Below, piece by piece: positions 34,675 through 44,169 of a stretch of 64,000 nucleotides of DNA. Made by a program: the position numbers and the translations under genes. The first letter of the stretch is position 1, and each line of letters starts with the position of its first letter. The notes under the pieces were generated by a model. That model searched no databases, was not told the DNA's origin, and saw nothing but the letters and a program-made list of their open reading frames with translations. This DNA is from JBKBKN01 sp046294625 (GTDB lineage: Bacteria; Bacteroidota; Bacteroidia; M30B66), in contig JBKBKN010000005.1 of assembly GCA_046294625.1 (NCBI GenBank), positions 1 to 64,000 of the forward strand, written 5' to 3'.

Positions 34675-37059
34675 ATGAAAAACATATCTAAATATTTTGT
34701 CATCTGTGCCGCAGTTTTGAGTTTAATAGCATGTGGAAAGAAGAAGTTTCTACCATCAGTTGATGAGAATCCCGAACTGCTTGGTTGGGCAGGGTGGGTG
34801 CAGCTTTCTGCCGATTCAGGGCATTTGATTTTAAATGATTTCTTTATTCACTCCGAAAAAATTGACTCGATCGGATTAAATAAAGACTTAGCCTTAACTT
34901 TAAGTCCTGACAAAAAAATACTTCATTTTCGAATTTTGCCATCAATGGAGTTTTTGAGTGAAATTCGGGTTTACTTCAAAACTACACCTTATTCCATCAT
35001 CGTTAAAAAGCCGGCTAAGTTTGAACATACTTTCACATTTGACCCCCAAGGAGTTGATTATGTGTCTGTTGCGCTTAACAGCGAAATCAACAATTGGAAC
35101 CCATCCAAGCATCCTTTATCAAAAGAGAATGGTATTTGGAAAACAACGATAGCGCTTGATCAGGGGCAGTATCAATACTTATTTCAAGCAGATGGTAAAA
35201 ATATGCTAGATCCTTTCAATCCAGATTCAGTAGCCAATGGTATAGGTGGATTTAACTCTTTGCTGAAAGTGAAAGCAGCTGATGAAAACGAATTGCCATT
35301 TATTTTCACCGACTCCTTTGATGACAAAACCATTAAATTGGGTTTCGAAAATGGATTGAGCGACGTTTTTGTGCTTTGGGAAAATTATAGACTCCCTAAA
35401 GAGTTCATTACTAATCAATCTGATAATGGATTTCAAATTCACATACCATCGGATGCAGCTAAGTTTGAACGTTCTCACATCAGAATTATTGGAAGCAACG
35501 AAAAAGGCATTTCGAATGATGTGCTCATTACTTTGCACAAAGGCAAGGTTATCGACAACATGGAAAACGTAAATCGTTTCGATTATCATTCCATGGTTTT
35601 GTATTTTATTATGGTAGACCGTTTTCTTGATGGTGATACATCCAATACCAAGCCTATAGATGATCCTTCCATATTACCACCGGCTAACTATCATGGCGGG
35701 GATCTTAAAGGAATAACCAAAAAATTACGTGATGGTTATTTTGATCGCTTAGGCGTAAATGCCATCTGGATTTCACCCATCAATCAAAATCCAGAAATTG
35801 GCTATGTGGAATATCCGGCTCCTAATCGCAAATACTCCGGCTATCACGGCTATTGGCCGATTTCTTCTTCAAAAATCGATCACCGCTTTGGTAAAGACAA
35901 TGACTTGCGCGAAATGGTTGAAGAAGCGCACCGAAGAAATATCTCAGTGCTTATTGATTTTGTTTCCAATCACATTCATCAGGAGCACCCTATCATGCGC
36001 ATCAATCCGGAGTGGACTTCGTCGATGTATTTGCCTGATGGAAAGGTTAATATTCGTATTTGGGAAGAACATAGACTAACCACATGGTTCGATTCCTTCA
36101 TGCCCGATTTGGACTACTCCAAACCAGAGGTGATTGATGCCATGACCGATTCCGCATTATATTGGTTAGAGAAATTCAATTTAGATGGATTTAGACATGA
36201 TGCCACTAAGCATGTTTCAGAAGACTTTTGGCGTGCATTAACGATTAAAATTAAGCAAAGACTAGTTGAAAAGGGCAGGCCGATTTATCAAATCGGAGAG
36301 ACATTCGGCAGTCGGGAACTGATCGGTTCCTACATTGGTCCAGGGATGGTCGATGGTCAATTTGACTTTAACTTTTACTTTGATTCGCGTACTCCTTTGG
36401 CAAGTGAACGTGAGAGCATGGAGAATGTAGCAAATTCGCTCCGCGAAAGTCTACGGTTTTATGGACATCATCATTTGATGGGAAATATCACCGGCAATCA
36501 TGATATGGCTCGATTTATCTCTTACGCAAGCGGAGCGCTCCGTTTCGATGAAGACGACCGCGAAGCAGGTTGGCAAAGACGCATTGAAGTGGAAGATACA
36601 ATAGGCTATAACAGACTGATGATGCTGAAAGCATTGATTTTCACAGTGCCAGGAATTCCTGTTATTTATTATGGCGATGAAATAGGCATTCCGGGAGCGA
36701 ATGATCCGGACAGCAGACGCATGATGCGATTTGATAGTTTGAACACACATGAACAGAAAGTTCTAGAAAACACTATGGATCTTGGAAAATTGCGCCGCAA
36801 CAATATTGCTCTCAATTACGGTAGTACCCGCATTATTCACGCATCGCAAGATGTCATGATTATAGCCCGTAACTATTTTGGCAAAACCGCGATAATTGCA
36901 TTTAACCGCAGTAGGCAAGAGCAAAAAATTGATTTCATAAAACCCGATTTCATCAATATAAAAGATTTGCAGGCCTTTCGAAATTCAGAATTTAGTGTGA
37001 TCGGAGAAACTGTTTCGCTTACTTTAAAACCGGTGAATTACGAAATCCTCTTCAATTGA
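34675..37059 (+). CDS. Alpha-amylase family (GH13) lipoprotein
   Basis: The protein has 794 residues. The lipoprotein signal (YFVICAAVLSLIACGKKK) predicts a lipid anchor at Cys20. Residues ~120-205 look like a CBM48/starch-recognition Ig fold (YVSVALNSEINNWNPSKHPL ... GQYQYLFQADGKNMLDPFN). The GH13 barrel spans ~315-700. Catalytic residues are visible: nucleophile D509 (DGFRHD), acid/base E542 (QIGETFG) and D610 (TGNHD). It should hydrolyse or transfer alpha-glucans at the cell envelope, in the cyclomaltodextrinase/neopullulanase style. No SusC/SusD pair is nearby, so it is not part of a visible polysaccharide utilisation locus. Confidence 0.93.
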   Translation: MKNISKYFVICAAVLSLIACGKKKFLPSVDENPELLGWAGWVQLSADSGHLILNDFFIHSEKIDSIGLNKDLALTLSPDKKILHFRILPSMEFLSEIRVYFKTTPYSIIVKKPAKFEHTFTFDPQGVDYVSVALNSEINNWNPSKHPLSKENGIWKTTIALDQGQYQYLFQADGKNMLDPFNPDSVANGIGGFNSLLKVKAADENELPFIFTDSFDDKTIKLGFENGLSDVFVLWENYRLPKEFITNQSDNGFQIHIPSDAAKFERSHIRIIGSNEKGISNDVLITLHKGKVIDNMENVNRFDYHSMVLYFIMVDRFLDGDTSNTKPIDDPSILPPANYHGGDLKGITKKLRDGYFDRLGVNAIWISPINQNPEIGYVEYPAPNRKYSGYHGYWPISSSKIDHRFGKDNDLREMVEEAHRRNISVLIDFVSNHIHQEHPIMRINPEWTSSMYLPDGKVNIRIWEEHRLTTWFDSFMPDLDYSKPEVIDAMTDSALYWLEKFNLDGFRHDATKHVSEDFWRALTIKIKQRLVEKGRPIYQIGETFGSRELIGSYIGPGMVDGQFDFNFYFDSRTPLASERESMENVANSLRESLRFYGHHHLMGNITGNHDMARFISYASGALRFDEDDREAGWQRRIEVEDTIGYNRLMMLKALIFTVPGIPVIYYGDEIGIPGANDPDSRRMMRFDSLNTHEQKVLENTMDLGKLRRNNIALNYGSTRIIHASQDVMIIARNYFGKTAIIAFNRSRQEQKIDFIKPDFINIKDLQAFRNSEFSVIGETVSLTLKPVNYEILFN

Positions 37060-37169
37060 TGTCTTTGCAAACCGGTGAATAAAGTTTGCCAGCGGGCGCT
37101 AATTCACCTAATTGACAGTAGTCTGACAACAATTCGAAATACTTTGCATTTAGATACTGATGAAACTTG

Positions 37170-37760
37170 ATGATTACTATGCTCAATATTGCAACACTTA
37201 TTTTCATTGGTTACTTACAAACAGCTACGATTTCATCCTCACCTGATAAGGAAGCATCTTCTCACTTTGAAATGAACAATGATTTGAATCAACTAAAAAA
37301 ATATGCTGCCTACAATACTTGGGCTAACCAACAGTTGGTTCAATGGCTTTCTACTGCTGATAGCGCTCAGTGGCATAAGGAGATTAACTCTAGTTTTAAT
37401 ACGCTTGATTTAACCTTGCGTCACCTTTGGAATGCAGAGCATGGATGGTTATGCGCATTAAAAGACATACCCTGGGAAAGCGCCATAGATAGGGGAGAGG
37501 TGATGCCAAAAGAGCAAATGTTGCGAGAATTTGCCCAAACAACTAACAAATTTCAGCATTTCGTAGAATCAATGACCGATGCCCAATTTAAGGAAATGCG
37601 TAAGTTGGGTAAAGAAGATAAATCCGTAACACTTGCTGATATTGTACTTCACGTGTTTAATCACGCCACCTATCACCGCGGACAATTAATTACTATGGGT
37701 AGGCAGGTGGGACTTTCTTCACCTCCAAGAACTGATTTTATTCACTACATCTCTCAGTAA
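37170..37760 (+). CDS. DinB-family protein with N-terminal hydrophobic extension
   Basis: The protein has 196 residues from the ATG at 37170. The DinB-like four-helix domain starts near residue 35 (MNNDLNQLKKYAAYNTWANQQLVQWL) and contains the family histidines in LTLRHLWNAEHGWL and VFNHATYHRGQLITMGRQVG, where the HxxxHRGQ group is the usual metal site. The first ~35 residues (MLNIATLIFIGYLQT) look like a short signal or anchor; a start at 37272 would give a standard cytoplasmic DinB. Its enzymatic role is unknown. Confidence 0.85.
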   Translation: MITMLNIATLIFIGYLQTATISSSPDKEASSHFEMNNDLNQLKKYAAYNTWANQQLVQWLSTADSAQWHKEINSSFNTLDLTLRHLWNAEHGWLCALKDIPWESAIDRGEVMPKEQMLREFAQTTNKFQHFVESMTDAQFKEMRKLGKEDKSVTLADIVLHVFNHATYHRGQLITMGRQVGLSSPPRTDFIHYISQ

Positions 37761-37767
37761 TTTTAAT

Positions 37768-38655
37768 TCAATATGGTGTAACACTGCTCACTACGCCATC
37801 GCTAGGTCTGATACTCAGCACAGGCACTTTACTATGGTTAACAACTTGCTGCGCATAGGGACCTAAAAACCAACCCATTGCATTCACTTCCTGTTCATTC
37901 ATAATCACTATCAAGTCTGCCTTATACTTGTCGGCGTGTTCCATTGTTGCATTGGCAATATTGTTGCAGAAAACAATTTCACTTGTAAATGGCACATCTT
38001 TCTCAGCAAGGTAATCTTCTACCTGTTTCATTTTCATTCTAAATTTAGCATTCAGTTCTTCGTCTTTATGATCATGCGAACGAAGGCCACAAACATGTAT
38101 GGTGGCGCCAAAAGTTTTGGCCATTTTCACAGAAATTCCAAGTTTTTCTCGAGAATGAAATGAATTATCGATCGGAACTACGATACTTTTAAAACCGAGT
38201 TCTTTTGCATTGCTTTGAACGGAAAGCACCGGACAGGAAGCATCCGAAACAATTCGAAAAGCATTGCTGCCCATGATAAATTCTTTTAAACCAGATACAC
38301 CATGTGTGCCTAGTACAATTAGGTCAGCATCAATTTCATCGGCCAACTTGACTACTTCAGTTTTAATACTTCCAGAAGCCATGAGGGTGTGAACTTTAAC
38401 GCCATGATTTTGCTCCGTATCTTCAGCAATCTGTTTGAGTTTCAAAGCAACCGCACTGGTGAGTTTCGAATTTTGGCTTTCGTCAAAATCTACTTCAGGC
38501 AAATTAACCCTAAATGAAAAAGTAGATACCACATGCACCAAATAAATTTCTGCATTACAAATTTTGGCAAGATTAATTGCATGATCGAGTGCTAAATTCG
38601 CTGTTTCAGAAAAGTCTGTCGGGATAAGTATTTTTTTTACGTCAAGGGTTTGCAT
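37768..38655 (-). CDS. Tandem universal stress protein
   Basis: The protein has 295 residues and two UspA domains. The first (residues ~6-150) starts KKILIPTDFSETANLALDHAI and ends with LIVLGTHGVSGLKEFIMGSNAF and VLSVQ, resembling the ATP-binding G-2X-G-9X-G(S/T) motif. The second (~155-290) starts SIVVPIDNSFHSREKL and lacks the full glycine motif. Cytoplasmic stress-response role by family. A TAGGTTTG element lies upstream. It converges on the DinB-like gene. Confidence 0.92.
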   Translation of the reverse strand: MQTLDVKKILIPTDFSETANLALDHAINLAKICNAEIYLVHVVSTFSFRVNLPEVDFDESQNSKLTSAVALKLKQIAEDTEQNHGVKVHTLMASGSIKTEVVKLADEIDADLIVLGTHGVSGLKEFIMGSNAFRIVSDASCPVLSVQSNAKELGFKSIVVPIDNSFHSREKLGISVKMAKTFGATIHVCGLRSHDHKDEELNAKFRMKMKQVEDYLAEKDVPFTSEIVFCNNIANATMEHADKYKADLIVIMNEQEVNAMGWFLGPYAQQVVNHSKVPVLSIRPSDGVVSSVTPY

Positions 38656-38697
38656 GGCGAAGATTGATTTTAGGTTGGACTTTTTCGATGAATTTCA

Positions 38698-38705
38698 CAA
38701 ACCTA
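38698..38705 (-). promoter_or_regulatory. -7 promoter element (TAGGTTTG) for the universal stress protein
   Basis: An exact TAnnTTTG match on the minus strand, 42 bases upstream of the ATG. Confidence 0.35.
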
Positions 38706-38891
38706 ACTAAAAATTGTTTTTAATAAAAGTCGGGTGATAAATTTAATAATTTCTGTTTCAAGGCTTAACATTTGCATGATGGGTCAAAGTTGTTTTCATC
38801 ACCCGGATTTTACATTCGGTTCGCAATTTAATTTCATTCACATTACATCTTGTAAAATGAAGTTTATTAGCCTATGCCTTAGCTATTTTAG

Positions 38892-38899
38892 TATCTTTG
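38892..38899 (+). promoter_or_regulatory. -7 promoter element (TATCTTTG) for the ABC-F gene
   Basis: An exact TAnnTTTG followed by C, 19 bases upstream of the ABC-F ATG, giving a very short leader. Confidence 0.5.
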
Positions 38900-38918
38900 C
38901 AGCCCCAAAAAATCAACC

Positions 38919-40523
38919 ATGATTACTGTTTCAAATTTATCGCTCCGATATGGAAAGCGCGCCCTATTCGAAGAAGTTGACCTGAAATTCACTCCAGGCA
39001 ATTGCTATGGTGTGATTGGTGCTAACGGTGCAGGAAAGTCAACCTTTCTTAAGATACTTTCCGGAGAAATTGATCCTACCACAGGGCAGATATCCATTAC
39101 ACCCGGAGAAAGAATGGCAGTTCTTCGTCAGGATCACTATGCTTTTGATCAGTTTTCGGTATTGGATGCTGTGATGATGGGGCATGGAAAACTTTGGAAT
39201 ATTATACAAGAGAAAAATGCCATTTACGCTAAGTCCGATTTTAGTGATGAAGACGGCTTGCGAGCATCTGAACTCGAAGCTGAATTTGCCGAATTGGAAG
39301 GCTGGAACGCAGAAAGCGATGCAGCCAATTTATTGAGTGGGTTAGGAATCCATGAAGATTTGCACTATCAGCAGGTTTCACAATTAAATGGAAATCAGAA
39401 AGTACGAGTTTTGCTCGCACAAGCACTCTATGGCAATCCGGATATTCTGCTATTGGATGAGCCTACCAACGATTTAGATGTACATACCATCAGGTGGCTC
39501 GAAGACTTCTTAGCTGATTTCAAGAATACGGTGATTGTAGTTTCACACGACCGTCACTTTCTAGACGCGGTATGCACGCACGTGGTGGACATCGATTTTG
39601 GCAAAATGAAAATGTTTACTGGTAATTACACTTTTTGGTATCAATCTAGTCAACTTGCCGCCAGACAAATGTCTGACAAAAATAAAAAACTGGAAGACAA
39701 GCGTAAGGAGTTACAGGAATTTATTCAGCGATTCAGTGCAAATGCATCGAAATCGCGTCAGGCCACCAGCCGAAAGAAGTTGCTTGAGAAACTCAATGTA
39801 GAAGAGATCCAGCCATCAAATAGAAAATATCCGGCCATCATTTTTAAACCGGAACGCGAACCAGGAGATCAAATTCTTCAGGTGAATAATCTCTCCTTGA
39901 CCGTAAATGGTAAAAAGCTTTTCAGAAACGTAACTTTTACCATGAAAAAAGGGGACAAAATTGCTGTGGTTGGAAAGGATCATAATGCTGTTTCCGGTTT
40001 ATTTGATGTATTGATGGGTGAGAAGCAAGCTGACACAGGAGAATATCAATGGGGAATTACCATCAAGCCAACTTACTTACCTGCAGATAATTCAGCCTAT
40101 TTTAGCAATAATTACAACTTGATTGACTGGCTTCGACAATATTCAACTGATCAGGACGAGACCTACGTTCGTGGTTTTTTGGGTAAAATGTTGTTTAGTG
40201 GAGAAGAGACTCTTAAAAAAGCGAATGTCTTATCGGGAGGAGAAAAAATGCGCTGCATGATTTCACGAATGATGCTTTCTGGGGGTAATTTTCTCATACT
40301 TGATGAACCTACCAATCACCTCGATCTGGAATCTATTACTGCTTTCAACGAGGCTGCGATCAATTTTAAAGGCCCCATGCTTTTCAGTTCTCATGACCAT
40401 GCTTTTACACAAAGTGTTGCCACACGGGTAATTGAATTGTTCCCCGATGGATTTGTGGACAAAGAAGTAACGTATGATGAATATTTAGAAATTGTTGCGG
40501 CTGAAGAAAAAGCAGCTATTTAA
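38919..40523 (+). CDS. ABC-F family ATPase (YbiT/YkpA-like)
   Basis: The protein has 534 residues: two ATP-binding cassettes joined by the charged P-site linker (~240-315, KKLEDKRKELQEFIQRFSANASKSRQATSRKKLL). Cassette 1 has an intact Walker A (GANGAGKST) and Walker B (ILLLDEPTNDLD), but its signature is LNGNQK instead of LSGGQ. Cassette 2 has an ordinary signature (VLSGGEKMR) and Walker B (FLILDEPTNHLD), but its Walker A region reads VVGKDHNAVSGLF and lacks the GK(S/T). No membrane domains. By family it acts on the ribosome. It probably has its own promoter. Confidence 0.93.
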   Translation: MITVSNLSLRYGKRALFEEVDLKFTPGNCYGVIGANGAGKSTFLKILSGEIDPTTGQISITPGERMAVLRQDHYAFDQFSVLDAVMMGHGKLWNIIQEKNAIYAKSDFSDEDGLRASELEAEFAELEGWNAESDAANLLSGLGIHEDLHYQQVSQLNGNQKVRVLLAQALYGNPDILLLDEPTNDLDVHTIRWLEDFLADFKNTVIVVSHDRHFLDAVCTHVVDIDFGKMKMFTGNYTFWYQSSQLAARQMSDKNKKLEDKRKELQEFIQRFSANASKSRQATSRKKLLEKLNVEEIQPSNRKYPAIIFKPEREPGDQILQVNNLSLTVNGKKLFRNVTFTMKKGDKIAVVGKDHNAVSGLFDVLMGEKQADTGEYQWGITIKPTYLPADNSAYFSNNYNLIDWLRQYSTDQDETYVRGFLGKMLFSGEETLKKANVLSGGEKMRCMISRMMLSGGNFLILDEPTNHLDLESITAFNEAAINFKGPMLFSSHDHAFTQSVATRVIELFPDGFVDKEVTYDEYLEIVAAEEKAAI

Positions 40524-40535
40524 GTAACTTTCGAA

Positions 40536-42653
40536 TTATTGCACTAGAGTAACCCTTCCAATAAACTCGCGAATATCGCCGGTTGGAAGTCCTACACGAA
40601 TCTTATAAACATAAACACCGGATTGCATTTCTTCCATTCGTTTACGGTCTTCTGCACCCCACGGATTTCTATAGTTGTCGGTAAAAAAGATCATTTCACC
40701 CCAGCGGTTAAAAATTTCCATTTCATAGGTAACAAAGCCTTGTCCAATGCCACGGAAGCGATCGTTGATTCCATCGCCATTCGGAGTAAATGCATTGGGG
40801 ATATAGAAAGTGAATGGTGGATAAGAAATTACAGGATTAGAAATACTTGCAATGCATCCGGCTTCGTTTGTAACACTTAAAGTTACGATAAATGTTCCGG
40901 TATCTTGATAGGTATATAGTGGATTTTGTAATGTAGATGTTCCAATATTGTCTCCAAAATTCCAGGACCATGATTCAATATTTTCGTAAGATAAATCATT
41001 AAATCTAATGGTATTGTTGTCTGTGTAAGTCGCACTGAATAAAGCTTTAACATCCATCACTTCCACTGTTATGCTTCGCGTAACGATAATGCCACAACTA
41101 TCAGTAACTATCAATGTATAAGTTTTGGTTTCTATTGGAGAAACGGTCACAAAAGGCTGATTGCTGCTATCGTGGATCCAGAAATAGGTGAGTTGTCCTT
41201 TTCCGCCTTCAGCAACACCTCCAATGGTAATGCTACTTCCTTGACAAATCATGGTATCAGGATCGAGATTAAGTACCATTGGCACATAATTCACTATTTC
41301 TACTCTAATGGAATCTACAACAGGAGGTTTGCCGCAAACATCATTAACAGAAAGTGTGTAGGTTGTGCTTTGCTGTGGTGTTACGGAAATATTTGCCGTG
41401 GTTTGTCCGGTATTCCACGCAAATGTTAATGGTTGCACCCCACCACTGATGATTGCATTGATTTGCACTACTTCTCCAGGGCATTCTATTTCGACGATGT
41501 CTGCTAGATTGATGTTAATTGGAGGCGGTTGATCAATAATATTAAATGAAACCTGTTTTTCTGTAATACCGGAGCACCCGGTGTCTCGGTAAGTGATGAT
41601 AACCGTCTCAGATGGCTCAACTATACCATCTTCGAACGCAAAGATGTCGAAATTAACAGCTGATTGACCCGGCTGAAAAGTAACTGAAGTGGGGGCAGCT
41701 GTGTAGTCAACACCATAAGTAGCTGTGCCGGTGTATTGCAGCCAAACGGTGAGTGCTTGTTCAGTATTTCCTGTTCTTGTAACTGAGATAGTTGCTTTGC
41801 CACAATCTTCTACGAGTTCTGTAGCATCAGCTCCGGTTGAGATTTCTCTAGCGAGTTGAACTTCTGTGCCTCTAAAACTTGATGCTTCAAGAAATACACC
41901 CGAATCATAAAATGCATCGCCCACATCGGCAATAGCCATGGTGAGCGTGTAAGTGGAGCAGGGAATAACATTAGCCTTGGCAATTAGGGGACGAGTGAAC
42001 CCATCATACTGAACAGTTGCGCCACCGGAAGTAATTCCATTTCCATTGTTGGTGAAAAACTGAGAAAAACTCCCTTCGTTTACGTTATTGATGGCCACCG
42101 GTAGATTTGTCCCCGGTATGATGGCAATATTTTGGTTTCCCGGAATTCCCGGACCACTAATAAAAAAGGCAAAAATATCGTTGTACACATTTCCGACCCA
42201 TTCAGGATATTCTTCAGAGCCAAATACATACCGAAATTCAACAATATCTGATTCTGAAACAAAATTGAAACGGAGAATACTGGCATTAAACGTTTCTACA
42301 CCGCCTAAAAGATTTCCCAACAGCGCAGTGCCTGGTGCTCCATTATCTGCACCGGCATCGGGTTTATTGTTTGGTCCAACGGCAATGTTAATGGTTCCTG
42401 TGGTCATTACTATACCTGATGCTAGACCAATATTTGAATTTTGTCCATTAAAAATGCCAATTGCTTGATTGGATCCGATGTACTGAATATTCGAAACTGT
42501 AACACCTGAATTCTGCTGAACAAATACATTGTTGACCAAGGTAACAGGATTCTGAGCACTCACCTGCAATTGAGCATGTACATTATGAAGGCATACGACC
42601 AATAACATCAGCGTTAATAATAGGTTTGAATATATTTTGTCGATAGCCATCAA
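40536..42653 (-). CDS. Large surface protein: choice-of-anchor L + Calx-beta-like + PKD + gliding-motility C-terminal domain
   Basis: The protein has 705 residues. After a signal peptide (LLTLMLLVVCLHNVHAQ) comes a choice-of-anchor L domain (~20-265: SNIGLASGIVMTTG, FVFGSEEYPEW-type VFGSEEYPEWVG). It is followed by a Calx-beta-like segment (TATYGVDYTAAPTSVTFQPG), two SprB/PKD-like repeats (TFAWNTGQTTANISVTP, TYFWIHDSSNQPFVTVSP) and a PKD domain (IESWSWNFGDN). The end is a CHU_C/gliding-motility sorting domain (IPNAFTPNGDGINDRF ... FNRWGEMIFFT ... GVYVYKI). It should be secreted by T9SS and attached outside, possibly for adhesion or gliding. Confidence 0.92.
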   Translation of the reverse strand: MMAIDKIYSNLLLTLMLLVVCLHNVHAQLQVSAQNPVTLVNNVFVQQNSGVTVSNIQYIGSNQAIGIFNGQNSNIGLASGIVMTTGTINIAVGPNNKPDAGADNGAPGTALLGNLLGGVETFNASILRFNFVSESDIVEFRYVFGSEEYPEWVGNVYNDIFAFFISGPGIPGNQNIAIIPGTNLPVAINNVNEGSFSQFFTNNGNGITSGGATVQYDGFTRPLIAKANVIPCSTYTLTMAIADVGDAFYDSGVFLEASSFRGTEVQLAREISTGADATELVEDCGKATISVTRTGNTEQALTVWLQYTGTATYGVDYTAAPTSVTFQPGQSAVNFDIFAFEDGIVEPSETVIITYRDTGCSGITEKQVSFNIIDQPPPININLADIVEIECPGEVVQINAIISGGVQPLTFAWNTGQTTANISVTPQQSTTYTLSVNDVCGKPPVVDSIRVEIVNYVPMVLNLDPDTMICQGSSITIGGVAEGGKGQLTYFWIHDSSNQPFVTVSPIETKTYTLIVTDSCGIIVTRSITVEVMDVKALFSATYTDNNTIRFNDLSYENIESWSWNFGDNIGTSTLQNPLYTYQDTGTFIVTLSVTNEAGCIASISNPVISYPPFTFYIPNAFTPNGDGINDRFRGIGQGFVTYEMEIFNRWGEMIFFTDNYRNPWGAEDRKRMEEMQSGVYVYKIRVGLPTGDIREFIGRVTLVQ

Positions 42654-42789
42654 GGATTAAACGTATAAGTTGCTGATTTGCTTATGATTTTTCAAAAATT
42701 AATGATTTCAATGTTGTATCGATGCCAATTTTATGCCAAATTTACCCAAAATAAAAATAAGCAATAAACATTCATCAAATCATTCGTTC

Positions 42790-44166
42790 ATGGAAAATAT
42801 CAAAACAATTATTGACAAGAATCAGGATAGGTTTATTAACGAATTAATGGATTTATTAAGAATACCTTCGGTGAGTGCCGATCCGAAGTACAAGCAAGAT
42901 GTGTTAAAAGCGGCAGATTGGGTAGCTGAAAGTTTAAATAAAGCCGGTGCGGATAATGTTGAGATTTGTCCTACACCGGGTTATCCAATAGTATACGGTG
43001 ATAAAATAATCGATAGCAGTTTGCCTACCGTTTTAATTTATGGCCACTATGATGTGCAACCGCCTGACCCGCTCGATTTATGGCATTCTCCGGCGTTTGA
43101 GCCTGTGATTAAAAACGGGAAAATCTATGCTCGTGGCGCAGCTGATGATAAAGGTCAGTTTTTTATGCATATCAAAGCTTTTGAAATTCTCATGCAGGAA
43201 AACAAATTGCCTTGTAATGTGAAATTTATGATTGAAGGAGAAGAAGAAGTGGGTTCTTCAAATCTGGATAAATTTTTGAGCGACAATAAAGCGCGTTTAT
43301 CTGCCGACGTTGTATTGGTATCAGACACAAGCATGATTGCTAATGATGTGCCTTCGCTCACGGTTGGTCTTCGTGGCTTGAGTTATCTTGAAGTAGAAGT
43401 GACCGGCCCAAACCGCGACCTGCATTCAGGGATTTATGGCGGTGGCGTGGCTAATCCCATCAACGTGTTGTGTGAAATGATAGCTTCATTAAAAGACGAA
43501 AATAAACAGATATCAATTCCTGGGTTTTATGACGATGTAGTTGAACTTTCAGCTGAAGAACGTGCGATGATGAACGAAGCTCCATTTAGTGAAGAAGAAT
43601 TTAAAAGGGAACTAAACATTGGTGCTACAGAAGGCGAAAAAGGCTATACTACCATTGAACGTACCAGTATTCGTCCAACTTTGGATGTTAACGGCATTTG
43701 GGGTGGATATATTGGGGAAGGAGCAAAGACGGTTTTGCCTTCAAAAGCCTATGCAAAAATTTCGATGCGTTTGGTACCTAATCAGAAATCAGAAAAAATA
43801 ACCCAATTATTTTCCGATCATTTTAAACGCATTGCACCGCCTTCCGTCAAAGTAGAAGTTCATCCGCATCACGGCGGTGAAGCTGCTGTGACTCCGGTTG
43901 ACTCATTAGAGTATCAAGCAGCCAGCATGGCCATGGAAAAAACATTTGGCAAAAAACCTATTCCGGCAAGAGGCGGGGGAAGTATCCCCATCGTAGCTAG
44001 TTTTGAAAAAATTCTTGGCCTGAAAACTGTGTTGATGGGTTTTGGATTGGATACGGATGATATTCATTCGCCCAACGAACATTATGGTGTGTTTAATTTC
44101 TTAAAGGGTATAGAAACTATTCCTTACTTTTTTCATTATCTTAGTGAACTAAAATCAAAGGCTTAA
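42790..44166 (+). CDS. M20-family dipeptidase
   Basis: The protein has 458 residues from the ATG at 42790 (MENIKTIIDKNQDRF), which matches the usual family start; the frame also opens at 42733 with 19 extra unconserved residues. Metal and catalytic motifs are in place: IYGHYDVQPPDP, ARGAADDKGQ, EGEEEVGSSN, SDTSM and the C-terminal SPNEHYGVFN histidine. The lid domain carries TGPNRDLHSGIYGG. It resembles the carnosinase/CNDP-like branch acting on dipeptides with two Zn or Mn ions. It ends 3 bases before the next gene, which may be cotranscribed. Confidence 0.93.
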   Translation: MENIKTIIDKNQDRFINELMDLLRIPSVSADPKYKQDVLKAADWVAESLNKAGADNVEICPTPGYPIVYGDKIIDSSLPTVLIYGHYDVQPPDPLDLWHSPAFEPVIKNGKIYARGAADDKGQFFMHIKAFEILMQENKLPCNVKFMIEGEEEVGSSNLDKFLSDNKARLSADVVLVSDTSMIANDVPSLTVGLRGLSYLEVEVTGPNRDLHSGIYGGGVANPINVLCEMIASLKDENKQISIPGFYDDVVELSAEERAMMNEAPFSEEEFKRELNIGATEGEKGYTTIERTSIRPTLDVNGIWGGYIGEGAKTVLPSKAYAKISMRLVPNQKSEKITQLFSDHFKRIAPPSVKVEVHPHHGGEAAVTPVDSLEYQAASMAMEKTFGKKPIPARGGGSIPIVASFEKILGLKTVLMGFGLDTDDIHSPNEHYGVFNFLKGIETIPYFFHYLSELKSKA

Positions 44167-44169
44167 GCC

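Noticed and set aside
38734..38922. 62-codon + strand frame just before the ABC-F gene
   Set aside because: It overlaps the promoter and start of the ABC-F gene and its translation has no domain or compositional support.
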